Origin: a virus
DNA: 64,000 nucleotides
IMG/VR virus record: IMGVR_UViG_3300043775_000777
Span: 51,434-115,433 of that record
Direction: 5' to 3' (one strand)
Of the stretch, positions 1 to 7,484 are shown piece after piece (position 1 is the first letter of the stretch; each line of letters opens with the position of its first letter). The notes beneath the pieces were generated by a model. That model worked only from the letters and a program-made list of their open reading frames with translations. It was not told the origin of the DNA and made no database searches. A program made the position numbers and the translations under genes.

Positions 1-56
1 CTATAACCAATTGCTGTTCCTAATATTGCTATAATTATTAAAATTCCTTTTGTCAT
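1..56 (-). CDS. Small membrane protein, 3' part outside window
   Basis: An ATG at 54-56 on the minus strand opens a frame that runs off the left edge and encodes a hydrophobic start (MTKGILIIIAILGTAIGY). This looks like a single transmembrane segment. The ATG overlaps the TGA of the upstream gene by the ATGA arrangement, so it belongs to the same leftward operon. Function unknown. Confidence 0.5.
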   Translation of the reverse strand, partial: MTKGILIIIAILGTAIGY

Positions 57-643
57 ACTACTCTTTCTTTAAAATAAGAACCACCTTCTCCATCAAGGGT
101 TGTGTTTAATAACTGACAATATGTTGCTAGATCAGATTCAAAAGTCTTATCTAAATTTTGTCTTCTTATGAAATACTGAGAGTTTCTCATATACTCATAA
201 TTTCTGACACTAAATTCATCAACATATTTTTCAGTAGCTTTTAGGATTGTTTCCCAGTCATAATCATAATTCTCAAAGAACCATTTAAAAGCACCTTCAA
301 GATTCTTGGGATTAACTCTAGCATATTTACCGGAGTTAAGTTTCCTATTAGGAAATATTTCTACATATTCCTGTATCTTCTCTAAGAAGCCATCTCCCAT
401 TAAATCTCTAAGTGTTTTCTTTTTAGTTCTCTTGAAGAACCCGTTAATTTCCTCCATAAAGATAAGACTTTTACTTGTAAGTTGCAAGTTTTCATCTATC
501 CAATGATCTTGTTGCAGTCTTTTGCACTCAAGTTCTTTATTGATAAAATTATGAGGTATTATTTTTTCTCTTATGCAATGCAAAACATAGTATGTGTTTG
601 GTGTTAGGTTCTCTTTTATCAACCTTTGAAATATCTCTGTCAT
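53..643 (-). CDS. Hypothetical protein, possible winged-helix replication/regulatory protein
   Basis: The product is 196 aa from the ATG at 643, which overlaps the TAA of the ung gene as TAATG; a TTG six bases upstream is less likely. The N-terminal third (LTPNTYYVLHCI...) is predicted helical and has the spacing of a winged-helix DNA-binding domain. The C-terminal half is aromatic and helical (AFKWFFENYDYDW, YEYMRNSQYFIRRQ). I do not recognise a named family. Its place next to uracil-DNA glycosylase suggests a role in DNA replication or gene control, but this is inference. Confidence 0.6.
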   Translation of the reverse strand: MTEIFQRLIKENLTPNTYYVLHCIREKIIPHNFINKELECKRLQQDHWIDENLQLTSKSLIFMEEINGFFKRTKKKTLRDLMGDGFLEKIQEYVEIFPNRKLNSGKYARVNPKNLEGAFKWFFENYDYDWETILKATEKYVDEFSVRNYEYMRNSQYFIRRQNLDKTFESDLATYCQLLNTTLDGEGGSYFKERVV

Positions 644-1356
644 TACCAAGTAATTTTTGCATTAAACTGTCTTTCTACAACTTCATTAATCTTAACAAAC
701 AGGTTATCTGAGTTCCATCTCTCCTGCTGATTATATGCAGCACTGGCTGGATGGCTTACAAAAAACTTATAGTTGTTATCATTAACGGCTTCAGACCATT
801 CTTGAGCTTGTTTACCCATATATACATATATAAGTCCGGCTTCATTCCATGTTAAATAATCAAACAGATAAGCCATAAAAGGTTTCCATATATTGTAATG
901 CTGCCCTATCTTACCTACTGTAGTTGTAAGAGCTGTATTAACTAATAGTACACCTTGTTCTGCCCATCTTGTTAAATCTGTATCAAGACTACCAGGATGT
1001 CCATTGTAAACAGTTCTGTTTACTTCATCTAATAAATACCTAAGACTAGGTTGTAACTCTTTAGTATTGCTACAGCTAAAAGCTATACCATCAGCAACAC
1101 CAATTTGAGGATACGGATCCTGCCCTACTATAACTACCTTAAGTTCATTTACAGGACATTCTTCAAATGCTCTAAACATTTGTTTTAATGGCGGAGTAAA
1201 TCTTCTACCATCCATAGATAACCTAGCTAACTCTGTAATGATTTTATCAAACTCTGCACTATATATAAAACTTCTTAGTTTTGTTGACCATCCGGAGTTT
1301 TCTAATCTAGCATACAGTTTATCCTTAATTTCCTCTAAATCTAGTTTCTGATTCAT
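643..1356 (-). CDS. ung: Uracil-DNA glycosylase (family 1)
   Basis: This 237-aa protein removes uracil from DNA, starting base-excision repair. The family-1 signatures are visible: the water-activating loop GQDPYP at residues 78-83, the uracil-binding LLVNTALT around 137-144, and the leucine-loop motif as SHPASAAYN at 201-209 (HPAS replaces the usual HPSP). Length is normal for the family. It starts at an ATG at 1356 and is the first leftward gene after a divergent promoter region shared with the rightward gene at 1388. UDG genes are frequent in crAss-like phages, where they probably protect AT-rich phage DNA or clear host uracil. Confidence 0.95.
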   Translation of the reverse strand: MNQKLDLEEIKDKLYARLENSGWSTKLRSFIYSAEFDKIITELARLSMDGRRFTPPLKQMFRAFEECPVNELKVVIVGQDPYPQIGVADGIAFSCSNTKELQPSLRYLLDEVNRTVYNGHPGSLDTDLTRWAEQGVLLVNTALTTTVGKIGQHYNIWKPFMAYLFDYLTWNEAGLIYVYMGKQAQEWSEAVNDNNYKFFVSHPASAAYNQQERWNSDNLFVKINEVVERQFNAKITW

Positions 1357-1364
1357 ATTTTATT

Positions 1365-1372
1365 TATTTTTG
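1365..1372 (+). promoter_or_regulatory. TAnnTTTG -7 box for the gene at 1388
   Basis: TATTTTTG matches the Bacteroidota -7 consensus TAnnTTTG and ends 15 nt before the ATG at 1388, in the 31-nt gap between the divergent ung start and this gene. Confidence 0.4.
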
Positions 1373-1387
1373 TTTAAAACTAACACA

Positions 1388-1699
1388 ATGGCAATAAAAG
1401 TTAAAGAACTAAAAGATGATGCTATCATTGAAGTAAAAGTCAATAAAAACTATTACTTAATGGTAAAATCAGTTCTTCTTCATCTAGTAAGTTTAATTAC
1501 AGCTGAAGATAAAGATGCTTACATTAAAGAAGCAATCAGTAAAGAATATAAAGACTTAGATGAAATTCAAAGATCTTTCTATACTCTTTCTTTATTACTA
1601 GCTGAAATAGAACAAGTTGCTAAAACCAAAGAACTCTTTGTAGAAAAAGAAGTTCTTGAGCCTGGTGATGAAGGTTATGTAGCTCCTAAGCTAGATTAA
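1388..1699 (+). CDS. Hypothetical protein, lone rightward gene in the leftward arm
   Basis: The product is 103 aa from the ATG at 1388, which follows an A-rich leader (aaaactaacaca) typical of this phage; an upstream in-frame TTG at 1370 is less likely. The sequence is helical and charged with an acidic tail (EPGDEGYVAPKLD). It is transcribed against all its neighbours, divergent from ung and convergent with the gene at 1686, whose 3' end it overlaps by 14 nt. Function unknown. Opposite orientation and a private promoter suggest separate regulation. Confidence 0.75.
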   Translation: MAIKVKELKDDAIIEVKVNKNYYLMVKSVLLHLVSLITAEDKDAYIKEAISKEYKDLDEIQRSFYTLSLLLAEIEQVAKTKELFVEKEVLEPGDEGYVAPKLD

Positions 1700-2060
1700 T
1701 ATTATAAATCTTTCCTACTTCCACACAAGCTTCAATAGCTAAAGCTAATTCATCTTTACTACAATCTGCAAATGATTTACATATTGTAGCCTCTCCTGCT
1801 TCATAACATAATCCTGATCTTTCTTTAATCAACACTTTCATTTCTTCAAAGGTATAGCCAGATTCTTTGGCTAATTCTCTTATACATGCGTGCACTTTTG
1901 CCAATTGTGCTACACTGTGGTCAGCATCTGCTAAACCAATATACATTTCTACTTTCTGTCCTTCTGGAATCTTATCCAAAAAGATTTGATAAGCTAACTT
2001 AGATTGATCATCCGGATATGTCAGCTTACCATCTTTCTTAACTAATTTAACTGATAACAT
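1686..2060 (-). CDS. NinB-like recombination protein (tentative)
   Basis: The 124-aa product has a core (VAQLAKVHACIRELAKESGY, then FEEMKVLIKERSGL, then KSFADCSKDELALAIEACVE) that recalls NinB/Orf-type phage recombination mediators, which bind single-stranded DNA. This resemblance is by eye only. It starts at ATG 2060, one base after the neighbouring stop, so it is part of the operon. Its 3' end overlaps the convergent gene at 1388-1699. Confidence 0.5.
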   Translation of the reverse strand: MLSVKLVKKDGKLTYPDDQSKLAYQIFLDKIPEGQKVEMYIGLADADHSVAQLAKVHACIRELAKESGYTFEEMKVLIKERSGLCYEAGEATICKSFADCSKDELALAIEACVEVGKIYNINLA

Positions 2061-2061
2061 A

Positions 2062-2313
2062 TTAACAAGTTATATTATCAATCATTTCTACAAATTGCAT
2101 AAAATGATCTTTTGAGGTTATTCTAATTGCTGGTATATCCCAACATTTAACTATCCAATTATTATCTTCTACATCAATACTATCTGTGCTATATAAAACT
2201 ATATTGTCACAAAGTTCTTTATTGTAATAATAATAATCATATCCATTCTGACTTTCATCATCTTGAATTAATATTTTTTCAAATCCTAATTCTATTAAAT
2301 CTTCTTCTGTCAT
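2062..2313 (-). CDS. Hypothetical small acidic protein
   Basis: The 83-aa acidic protein has a tyrosine run (YDYYYYNKEL) and no recognised domain. Its ATG at 2311-2313 overlaps the TGA of the upstream gene (ATGA), indicating translational coupling. Function unknown. Confidence 0.6.
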   Translation of the reverse strand: MTEEDLIELGFEKILIQDDESQNGYDYYYYNKELCDNIVLYSTDSIDVEDNNWIVKCWDIPAIRITSKDHFMQFVEMIDNITC

Positions 2314-2720
2314 TTGTTTGCTAATTTAATTAAGAAATCTGCTGGATTCAGAACTTCTTGTGAATAATTTTGCCGGGCATAGTCATAGCCTTTATAATCC
2401 ATTAAAGCTCCAAACTTAGCATGTCTTTCTTTCATATAGTGTTTGACTATCTGTACTACAATATAAAAGTTATCCTTATCTTCTGATATCATCATATTAT
2501 ATACATTTTCTACTTCATCAGCAGTAATTAAACCTAAGAGTTTATTAAGCTTTAATTCAGCATAAAACATAAACTTTCTATACTGCCCATGATATGGACC
2601 GGAAGAATATAAGTTAAAAGTATAACTCATATTAGTATCCACATTCTTTAACAACTCATAATGATCAGAACAAATAGCTACACAAAGTTTGCTTAGCTCT
2701 TTATCTTCTCTTTTACCCAT
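2310..2720 (-). CDS. Hypothetical protein
   Basis: The product is 136 aa from the ATG at 2720 (MGKREDKEL); a TTG four codons upstream is possible but would run into the preceding micro-gene. It is predicted mostly helical, rich in Tyr and Lys, with no recognised domain. Its ATG shares its A with the TAA of the 32-aa gene upstream and its stop overlaps the next gene. Confidence 0.65.
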   Translation of the reverse strand: MGKREDKELSKLCVAICSDHYELLKNVDTNMSYTFNLYSSGPYHGQYRKFMFYAELKLNKLLGLITADEVENVYNMMISEDKDNFYIVVQIVKHYMKERHAKFGALMDYKGYDYARQNYSQEVLNPADFLIKLANK

Positions 2721-2818
2721 TATTGATCCCAATTATTTTCATCATCATCTCTTAAAGAAAATATTATAAGACCTGCTGATACTAATACTATCACTGTAAC
2801 TATTGCTATTGTACTCAT
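2720..2818 (-). CDS. 32-aa single-span membrane peptide
   Basis: An ATG at 2818 opens a 32-codon frame with a hydrophobic stretch (IAIVTVIVLVSAGLIIF) followed by a charged tail (SLRDDDENNWDQ). The stop shares one base with the next ATG (TAATG), and the start lies 2 nt after the upstream stop. That perfect operon fit argues it is a real gene. It is probably an inner-membrane peptide with the C-terminus outside the bilayer. Function unknown. Confidence 0.6.
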   Translation of the reverse strand: MSTIAIVTVIVLVSAGLIIFSLRDDDENNWDQ

Positions 2819-2820
2819 AA

Positions 2821-3108
2821 TTATCTGTTTATAAATTTAATTGCTCCATTAAAATGATCTACTGTATCAAAAAATCTTTGAGGATTAGTCTCAGCATAAT
2901 CTAAAATACTGTTTATTGCAAGCTCATAATCATCATCAAGCTCCATTACAACTGCCATAAAGTGCATGTTAGTCATAGGTTCACTAAAGCTTATAGTTAT
3001 AGGACATTCATTATGTAATTTTATATAAAATCCTTCTAAGATTCTGTGTTGTTTAAATCCATACTTTTTTAAAACCCTCTTAACTTTTTTAACTTCTTCT
3101 GCTGTCAT
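2821..3108 (-). CDS. Hypothetical protein, paired with the gene at 3105
   Basis: The 95-aa product contains a KKYGFK motif after an N-terminal helix, then alternating beta and helix. The upstream gene has a similar layout (LVKYGFYR), so the two may be diverged copies. The ATG at 3108 overlaps the upstream TGA by 4 nt. No known domain recognised. Confidence 0.6.
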   Translation of the reverse strand: MTAEEVKKVKRVLKKYGFKQHRILEGFYIKLHNECPITISFSEPMTNMHFMAVVMELDDDYELAINSILDYAETNPQRFFDTVDHFNGAIKFINR

Positions 3109-3374
3109 ACCCTTGCAAATTGAAATAATGCTACTAATTTACCATACTCTTTCATTACCCACTCTGGAGTAAATATAGCTTCATGACCAGTAAGTAAAAC
3201 AATAACATTATCAGTTACAGACATTTTTATATTTGCATACCAGTTATTGGCATAAAGTAATACAAATTCAACACTAATATCTTTATACATATATTTATGA
3301 TGATTATTACTGTTTCTATAAAACCCATACTTCACAAGCTTCTTACCTATTAGTTCTGTATCTCTAAGTGTCAT
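3105..3374 (-). CDS. Hypothetical protein, paired with the gene at 2821
   Basis: The 89-aa product has the same order of elements as its downstream neighbour: a short helix, then KYGF, a beta region and a C-terminal helix. It starts at ATG 3374. Function unknown. Confidence 0.6.
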   Translation of the reverse strand: MTLRDTELIGKKLVKYGFYRNSNNHHKYMYKDISVEFVLLYANNWYANIKMSVTDNVIVLLTGHEAIFTPEWVMKEYGKLVALFQFARV

Positions 3375-3389
3375 ACATATTATTCTGAT

Positions 3390-3539
3390 TTAAATGTTAC
3401 TATCTTTCCACTCCTTCCATGTATCAAAGTCTTGTAACTTATCTAACATCCATTTAGCACCTGCTATAAAATCATTATAGTACCTATTGTTGTTGTCTTC
3501 TTCTACATACTTTTCAGCAGCTTCTTCAAGTTCTTCCAT
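3390..3539 (-). CDS. 49-aa protein with FIAGAKW motif
   Basis: An ATG at 3539 opens a 49-codon frame ending in TAA at 3390. The protein is acidic, then carries FIAGAKWML, a short motif seen in many small Bacteroidota phage proteins. It lies 1 nt from the upstream stop, matching operon spacing. Function unknown. Confidence 0.6.
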   Translation of the reverse strand: MEELEEAAEKYVEEDNNNRYYNDFIAGAKWMLDKLQDFDTWKEWKDSNI

Positions 3540-3540
3540 T

Positions 3541-3762
3541 CTATTCCATTGTTAGGTTATTATCAGATACAATCTCCCGGATTTTATCTCTTAATTCTTC
3601 ATAAGTATTATATACTTTAGGAGGTAGTTTTTCATTATACTTAAGTTCATTTCTTAAGTGCTGATCTAATTCCCACATAGCGTGTTTCCATTTCCAACCA
3701 TCTAAGGCTACTCTAGCATCTTCTGCTGCATCTTCATCAGAAAATTTAATAATTACTTCCAT
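3541..3762 (-). CDS. Hypothetical protein
   Basis: The product is 73 aa from the ATG at 3762, which directly follows the upstream stop; a longer frame from a TTG would overlap the upstream gene and is not favoured. It is charged and helical (FSDEDAAEDARVALDGWKWKH). The sequence resembles small proteins of Bacteroidota phages but has no assigned function. Confidence 0.6.
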   Translation of the reverse strand: MEVIIKFSDEDAAEDARVALDGWKWKHAMWELDQHLRNELKYNEKLPPKVYNTYEELRDKIREIVSDNNLTME

Positions 3763-3763
3763 A

Positions 3764-3958
3764 TTACTTGTTTTTTCTTTGGTCCCAGTAATCAATAAAA
3801 AATCCTGCGGCAACTATTAAGTTCATACCGCAGGAAGCTATAATCTCAATAGCATCTTCATAGATAGTACTCAACAAATGTATGTGACCTACTGTCCAAA
3901 AAGGTATGGCTAAGTTTTGGCTTATCCAAACTATAAGATATTTAATAAAATGTTTCAA
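3764..3958 (-). CDS. Small membrane protein with TTG start
   Basis: The 64-aa frame has two hydrophobic stretches (IKYLIVWISQNLAIPFW and IIASCGMNLIVAAGFFI) and a basic tail, so it is probably a two-span inner-membrane protein. The start appears to be TTG at 3958, immediately after the upstream TAA. The only internal ATG would remove the first membrane span. Confidence 0.5.
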   Translation of the reverse strand: MKHFIKYLIVWISQNLAIPFWTVGHIHLLSTIYEDAIEIIASCGMNLIVAAGFFIDYWDQRKNK

Positions 3959-4372
3959 TTACTGTAATGCTTCAAGTATTTTATCTAAGTTCTTATTAGT
4001 AAGATAGAAACTAGTTCCAGAGCTAGACATAAAAGCCATACTAGAACCTGTCTTTAAGAACCAAGTCTTTCCATCTAATTCAAGAGTTAACTCTTTCTTT
4101 TCTATAATAGCCTGCTTTAAGATATTAAAGAACTCTATTGTATTTTCTTTTGAACCTAATGATATATAATCTACATCAGTGATGTATTGATACTCAAGAT
4201 TCTTATAATACAATGTATACCAATTACTTTCAGCATCATAGAAGTGAGTTAGTTTTGGTAATACTGTAAGTTTGTTATACCATACTGTACTATCCTTTGT
4301 TGTTTCTTTAACAACAATTTGTGAATGTGCTGCACCTGTTGACAACAACAATAATAATAATAACTTTTTCAT
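3959..4372 (-). CDS. Secreted/periplasmic protein with Sec signal peptide
   Basis: The 137-aa protein begins with a classic signal peptide (MKK, eight leucines broken only near the end, then STGAAHS|Q). The mature part of about 120 aa is beta-rich with many aromatic residues. It sits beside a lipoprotein gene, so the pair probably acts in the host envelope. Possible roles are superinfection exclusion or envelope modification; this is inference. No family recognised. Confidence 0.7.
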   Translation of the reverse strand: MKKLLLLLLLSTGAAHSQIVVKETTKDSTVWYNKLTVLPKLTHFYDAESNWYTLYYKNLEYQYITDVDYISLGSKENTIEFFNILKQAIIEKKELTLELDGKTWFLKTGSSMAFMSSSGTSFYLTNKNLDKILEALQ

Positions 4373-4387
4373 AATTTATAAAGTGCT

Positions 4388-4744
4388 TTATTGTAAAGAT
4401 GAAAGACTATCCATTTCTTTTGCTAATTTATCAGATTGTATTTTTATTTCAGCAATAACTTTATTTAAACTATCAGATTTTAATGATAATTTATTTACAT
4501 CTTCTACCGCATCTATATATGTTTGACTATTATGGTCTGCACCAACACCATCTAATCTAATTACAAATTGTTGTCTATCAGATTTTAATTGTTCTACATA
4601 CATTGCACGGTCTAATAAAGCTGCTGTTTTATCAGTTAGTTCTGAATATTTTTTCTTTTTTAAATCAATTTGTTCTTGAATTGAATTGCTATTGCAAGAT
4701 CCTAATACTATAATACTGCTTGCAAAATAAAATAACTTTTTCAT
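4388..4744 (-). CDS. Lipoprotein with coiled coil
   Basis: The 118-aa protein has a lipobox (VLGSC, acylated at Cys17) after a short hydrophobic signal. The rest is helical and coiled-coil-like (heptads in LKKKKYSELTDKTAALLDR and LNKVIAEIKIQSDKLAKEM). It would be anchored to the envelope. It overlaps the upstream membrane-protein gene by ATGA. It could act in superinfection exclusion, or as an outer-membrane spanin component, although the latter usually sits with the lysis genes. Confidence 0.7.
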   Translation of the reverse strand: MKKLFYFASSIIVLGSCNSNSIQEQIDLKKKKYSELTDKTAALLDRAMYVEQLKSDRQQFVIRLDGVGADHNSQTYIDAVEDVNKLSLKSDSLNKVIAEIKIQSDKLAKEMDSLSSLQ

Positions 4745-4965
4745 AATTGTTTTCTTTTTTTAATATTAATAATTTTATTTACTGTGTTAAACATGTTCTT
4801 AAAAAGCACATAGTTTAACAATGCTAAACCTATTAGCAAAAACCAATTCCAAATTCCAGGATGAAAATGCTGTATATACACAGCAATACCCGTACTACCT
4901 ATAACAGCAAGTAAGTGTAAACCTACCATATACCATAGTAGCCAAGTTCTAGTCTCCTTCTTCAT
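4741..4965 (-). CDS. Two-span membrane protein
   Basis: The 74-aa product has two hydrophobic segments (LLWYMVGLHLLAVIGSTGIAV and WFLLIGLALLNYVLF) and a basic tail KIINIKKRKQL on the cytoplasmic side. Its stop overlaps the start of the lipoprotein gene, so the two are likely translated together. Function unknown. Confidence 0.65.
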   Translation of the reverse strand: MKKETRTWLLWYMVGLHLLAVIGSTGIAVYIQHFHPGIWNWFLLIGLALLNYVLFKNMFNTVNKIINIKKRKQL

Positions 4966-4967
4966 TG

Positions 4968-5228
4968 TTAATAGATTTCTGGTTCTTGTCCCTCTTCCGC
5001 GGCTGAGATATCTCCTCCGGCTTTTTTAGCTTTAACCACCTCTGTAATCTTTCTTGAATTTTCTGATTCAAGATGCTGTATTCTAGCTTTCTCTTGTTGT
5101 CTTTCATACTCTTCCCAGTTATACATGTCTAATTCTTTCATTCTAGCTACATCAGCTATAGTAATGCCATCTGGTATACCTCCATTTGCATTAATTAAAT
5201 CTATACAAAATTCTTTCATCCTTCCCAT
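4968..5228 (-). CDS. Hypothetical protein
   Basis: The product is 86 aa from the ATG at 5228; a second ATG at 5219 gives an ATGA overlap with the upstream stop and is equally plausible. The protein has a long charged helix (WEEYERQQEKARIQHLESE) and an acidic tail (EEGQEPEIY). Function unknown. Confidence 0.6.
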   Translation of the reverse strand: MGRMKEFCIDLINANGGIPDGITIADVARMKELDMYNWEEYERQQEKARIQHLESENSRKITEVVKAKKAGGDISAAEEGQEPEIY

Positions 5229-5665
5229 AATTTCAAGGCTTTTAGTGTTAATTCTTTTACTGCCATATCAATTCTTGATATCTCCTTAAATTCCATATAC
5301 TTTTTAATTTTCTTTCTAGCATCTTTATCAAAGTGAGTTATGACAGCTGTATATCTTTTATCAGCTTGTCCTGCTTTATGATTAGGAAACTCATATGGAA
5401 ATGCAATCATAAGATCATTTACATTTGCAATAAAACTAATGTCACTATATTCAAGTAATTGATATGGATGAAACTTTGCAGAAGTTACCGTTTCTCTCTT
5501 CATATCAAATACTTTTCCTATAACAAATTCTGTTTTATTAAACTTGTAATACATAAGTGCAATTAGATAGTTTCTTCTATCCATACTTCTTCTGTTCTTA
5601 CCTTCCTTAAGAAGATCTTTAACTAACTCACATTGCACCAACACATCTTCATAAGTATAATCCAT
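5216..5665 (-). CDS. HTH protein resembling DnaA domain IV
   Basis: The 149-aa product has a central region (RRNYLIALMYYKFNKTEFVI, then GKVFDMKRETVTSAKFH) that follows the plan of the DnaA domain IV helix-turn-helix: a helix with RN, a tyrosine-rich helix, IG-x-x-F, then a TVT-containing recognition helix. The fold similarity suggests DNA binding, perhaps as replication initiator accessory or repressor. There is no ATPase domain. The C-terminus is basic and helical. ATG start at 5665. Confidence 0.6.
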   Translation of the reverse strand: MDYTYEDVLVQCELVKDLLKEGKNRRSMDRRNYLIALMYYKFNKTEFVIGKVFDMKRETVTSAKFHPYQLLEYSDISFIANVNDLMIAFPYEFPNHKAGQADKRYTAVITHFDKDARKKIKKYMEFKEISRIDMAVKELTLKALKLWEG

Positions 5666-5668
5666 AGG

Positions 5669-5851
5669 CTACATAAAAAATGGGAACAATAATCCTTTTA
5701 TCTCAGAGATAATAGGTCCAATAATAAGTGTACTTAAAAATCCATGTGTTTGAGACCACTGATACCAAAAATACAGCATAAATATATGTGCTGTAATCAT
5801 ATATAACCAAATAATAGCTGTAAAGACAGCTAGTCCATCATCATTTCTCAT
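5669..5851 (-). CDS. Two-span membrane protein
   Basis: The 60-aa product is nearly all hydrophobic (VFTAIIWLYMITAHIFMLYF and LSTLIIGPII ending in LLFPFFM). It is a probable inner-membrane protein in the leftward operon, 3 nt from the HTH gene. Function unknown. Confidence 0.55.
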   Translation of the reverse strand: MRNDDGLAVFTAIIWLYMITAHIFMLYFWYQWSQTHGFLSTLIIGPIISEIKGLLFPFFM

Positions 5852-5862
5852 ACTAATAAATT

Positions 5863-6129
5863 TTAAATTAATTCTAAATCTGCTTCTTGAAAATGTTCTG
5901 CTTCTATTGCTTCTAAAGTAACATAAGGTGCAAATCTATCCGCACTGTAATACTCATAAGGAAATGATTGTTCTGATAGTTGTACTTCTTTCAATCTATA
6001 ACCATATCTATTTTGTTGTAGACTCATTCTGGCTACTTCAACTACAGTATATACCTTACCTTCTTCTAACCATTCATATGATGATATTCTTTTAGGTTTA
6101 TTACGGCTATCAATGCAAATCACCTGCAT
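5863..6129 (-). CDS. Hypothetical protein, beta-rich
   Basis: The product is 88 aa from the ATG at 6129; a TTG three codons upstream is the alternative. The sequence opens with a basic beta-strand region (MQVICIDSRNKPKRI) and W-x-x-EGKVYTVVEV, a pattern typical of small SH3-like phage proteins. It overlaps the 3' end of clpS by about 20 nt. Function unknown. Confidence 0.6.
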   Translation of the reverse strand: MQVICIDSRNKPKRISSYEWLEEGKVYTVVEVARMSLQQNRYGYRLKEVQLSEQSFPYEYYSADRFAPYVTLEAIEAEHFQEADLELI

Positions 6130-6364
6130 ATTCTTCAATTTCTGATTTAATGTCTAGATCATCAAATTTATTCTTTAATTCAAACATTTCCAAGAAATCT
6201 CCTGATTTAACTGGACATTTTCCTTTATTGTGTGCTATGACCGCACATTGCTCAGCTTGAATAGGCTCATGTTTACAGAACCTAATCAAGCTAGCCATGA
6301 TATACTGATAAGAATTTACATCATCATTGTAAATAACTACTCTGTGTGTTTTGTGCTCTTCCAT
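6110..6364 (-). CDS. clpS: ClpS-like N-degron adaptor
   Basis: The 84-aa product (from ATG 6364) matches the ClpS core. The substrate-pocket motif NDD is at residues 13-15, the conserved pocket histidine is H45 in AHNKGK, and AEQC before it plus GKCPVKSGD after it are characteristic of Bacteroidota ClpS. ClpS binds destabilising N-terminal residues and hands substrates to ClpA/ClpC-ClpP. The usual flexible N-terminal extension is absent with this start: only six residues precede the first strand. A GTG at 6409 would add 15 residues but overlap the helicase gene by 28 nt. Lacking the extension, the protein might bind Clp without delivering substrate. A transferase of the same pathway is encoded at 18835. 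Confidence 0.85.
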   Translation of the reverse strand: MEEHKTHRVVIYNDDVNSYQYIMASLIRFCKHEPIQAEQCAVIAHNKGKCPVKSGDFLEMFELKNKFDDLDIKSEIEEYAGDLH

Positions 6365-6381
6365 ACCATTAAGATAATAAA

Positions 6382-7479
6382 TTAAACTGTCACATTGAAA
6401 TTTTTCCACATAATTTTAGTCTGGTCAAATCCTTCCAATGCATCTTTTACCCATTTCTCATCTACTGTATCCATATAACATAGTATATGGACAATAGCTT
6501 TATCATCTGGGTTTAGCCGGAGTAATCTACCAATTCTCTGTGCAGCCTTTCTCTCATTACCATATGCATGCATAATAATACCTTGTTTTAAATTAGGTAT
6601 GTTTACACCCTCATTCAACTGTAGAACAGTAGAAAGTTTGGTAATCTCTCCATCTTTGAACTTAAGCAAGTTCTCTTCTGATTTTGGATTGTTGCTATGA
6701 TAGCTATGATCACATAACTTATCAGCTTGAGCCTGAGTATTAGCAAATAGAATACACTTACTTTCTATGCTGTCAAATAATAACTTAGCATACTTTTCTT
6801 TAGTAGGATATTCCATAAGAGCTTTCATTCTCATAACTCTAAGCATATGTACACTGCCGGAGCCTACATCTAGTCTTCTAGACCAATAAACATAATTAGA
6901 TTCTTCATCTGTCATATATGTTTTATTCTTCATAGTGACTTGATAGTTCTTTACTTTGCTTAATCTTAGCTCATGCACAACAATCTTATAATCATTCAGT
7001 ATTCCATTTTCTATGGCATCATCTGCCTTAAATGTAAATACTACAGGACAAAACTCTTGCACTAACTTACCTTTTTCTGAATAGTCTCTCTTTGGCGGAG
7101 TACCGGTCAGCCCAAGTATCTTGCCTTTAAATAACTGCAAGAATCCCCGGTGACTGTCTAGTAAACTATGCATCTCATCTAAGTATACAACATCATAATC
7201 ATTAGGATCATGTTTGTTTAAGCTTAGATAAGTAGTGAAGACTACTCTACCTAGAAGATGATGCTTATCAAACTTAACAGCATCATCTTTCCAGGATTGA
7301 AATATAGCTTTTTTAGGTGCAACTACAAGACATTTCATCAGTGGTGTAGTATTTCTATCCATATGAGTCAGGCCAACAAGGGTCTTACCGACCCCTGTGC
7401 CTAAGACTACAGAAGCCCGCTGCTTACCATCAGTAGCAGCTAGAGCTTCTATTTGTATGTCTTGTCTGTCTTTTGTCAT
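6382..7479 (-). CDS. SF2 DNA/RNA helicase (DExH type)
   Basis: The 365-aa product, from the ATG at 7479, shows helicase motifs in order: a Q-like DRQDIQIEAL at 5-14, Walker A GTGVGKT at 27-33, DEMH (motif II) at 101-104, TGTP (motif III) at 125-128, and QRIGRLLR (motif VI) around 314-321. The layout resembles short RadD/XPB-type phage helicases such as T4 UvsW. Likely roles are replication-fork remodelling or recombination. A TTG six codons upstream is a weaker start. Confidence 0.9.
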   Translation of the reverse strand: MTKDRQDIQIEALAATDGKQRASVVLGTGVGKTLVGLTHMDRNTTPLMKCLVVAPKKAIFQSWKDDAVKFDKHHLLGRVVFTTYLSLNKHDPNDYDVVYLDEMHSLLDSHRGFLQLFKGKILGLTGTPPKRDYSEKGKLVQEFCPVVFTFKADDAIENGILNDYKIVVHELRLSKVKNYQVTMKNKTYMTDEESNYVYWSRRLDVGSGSVHMLRVMRMKALMEYPTKEKYAKLLFDSIESKCILFANTQAQADKLCDHSYHSNNPKSEENLLKFKDGEITKLSTVLQLNEGVNIPNLKQGIIMHAYGNERKAAQRIGRLLRLNPDDKAIVHILCYMDTVDEKWVKDALEGFDQTKIMWKNFNVTV

Positions 7480-7484
7480 AAATT

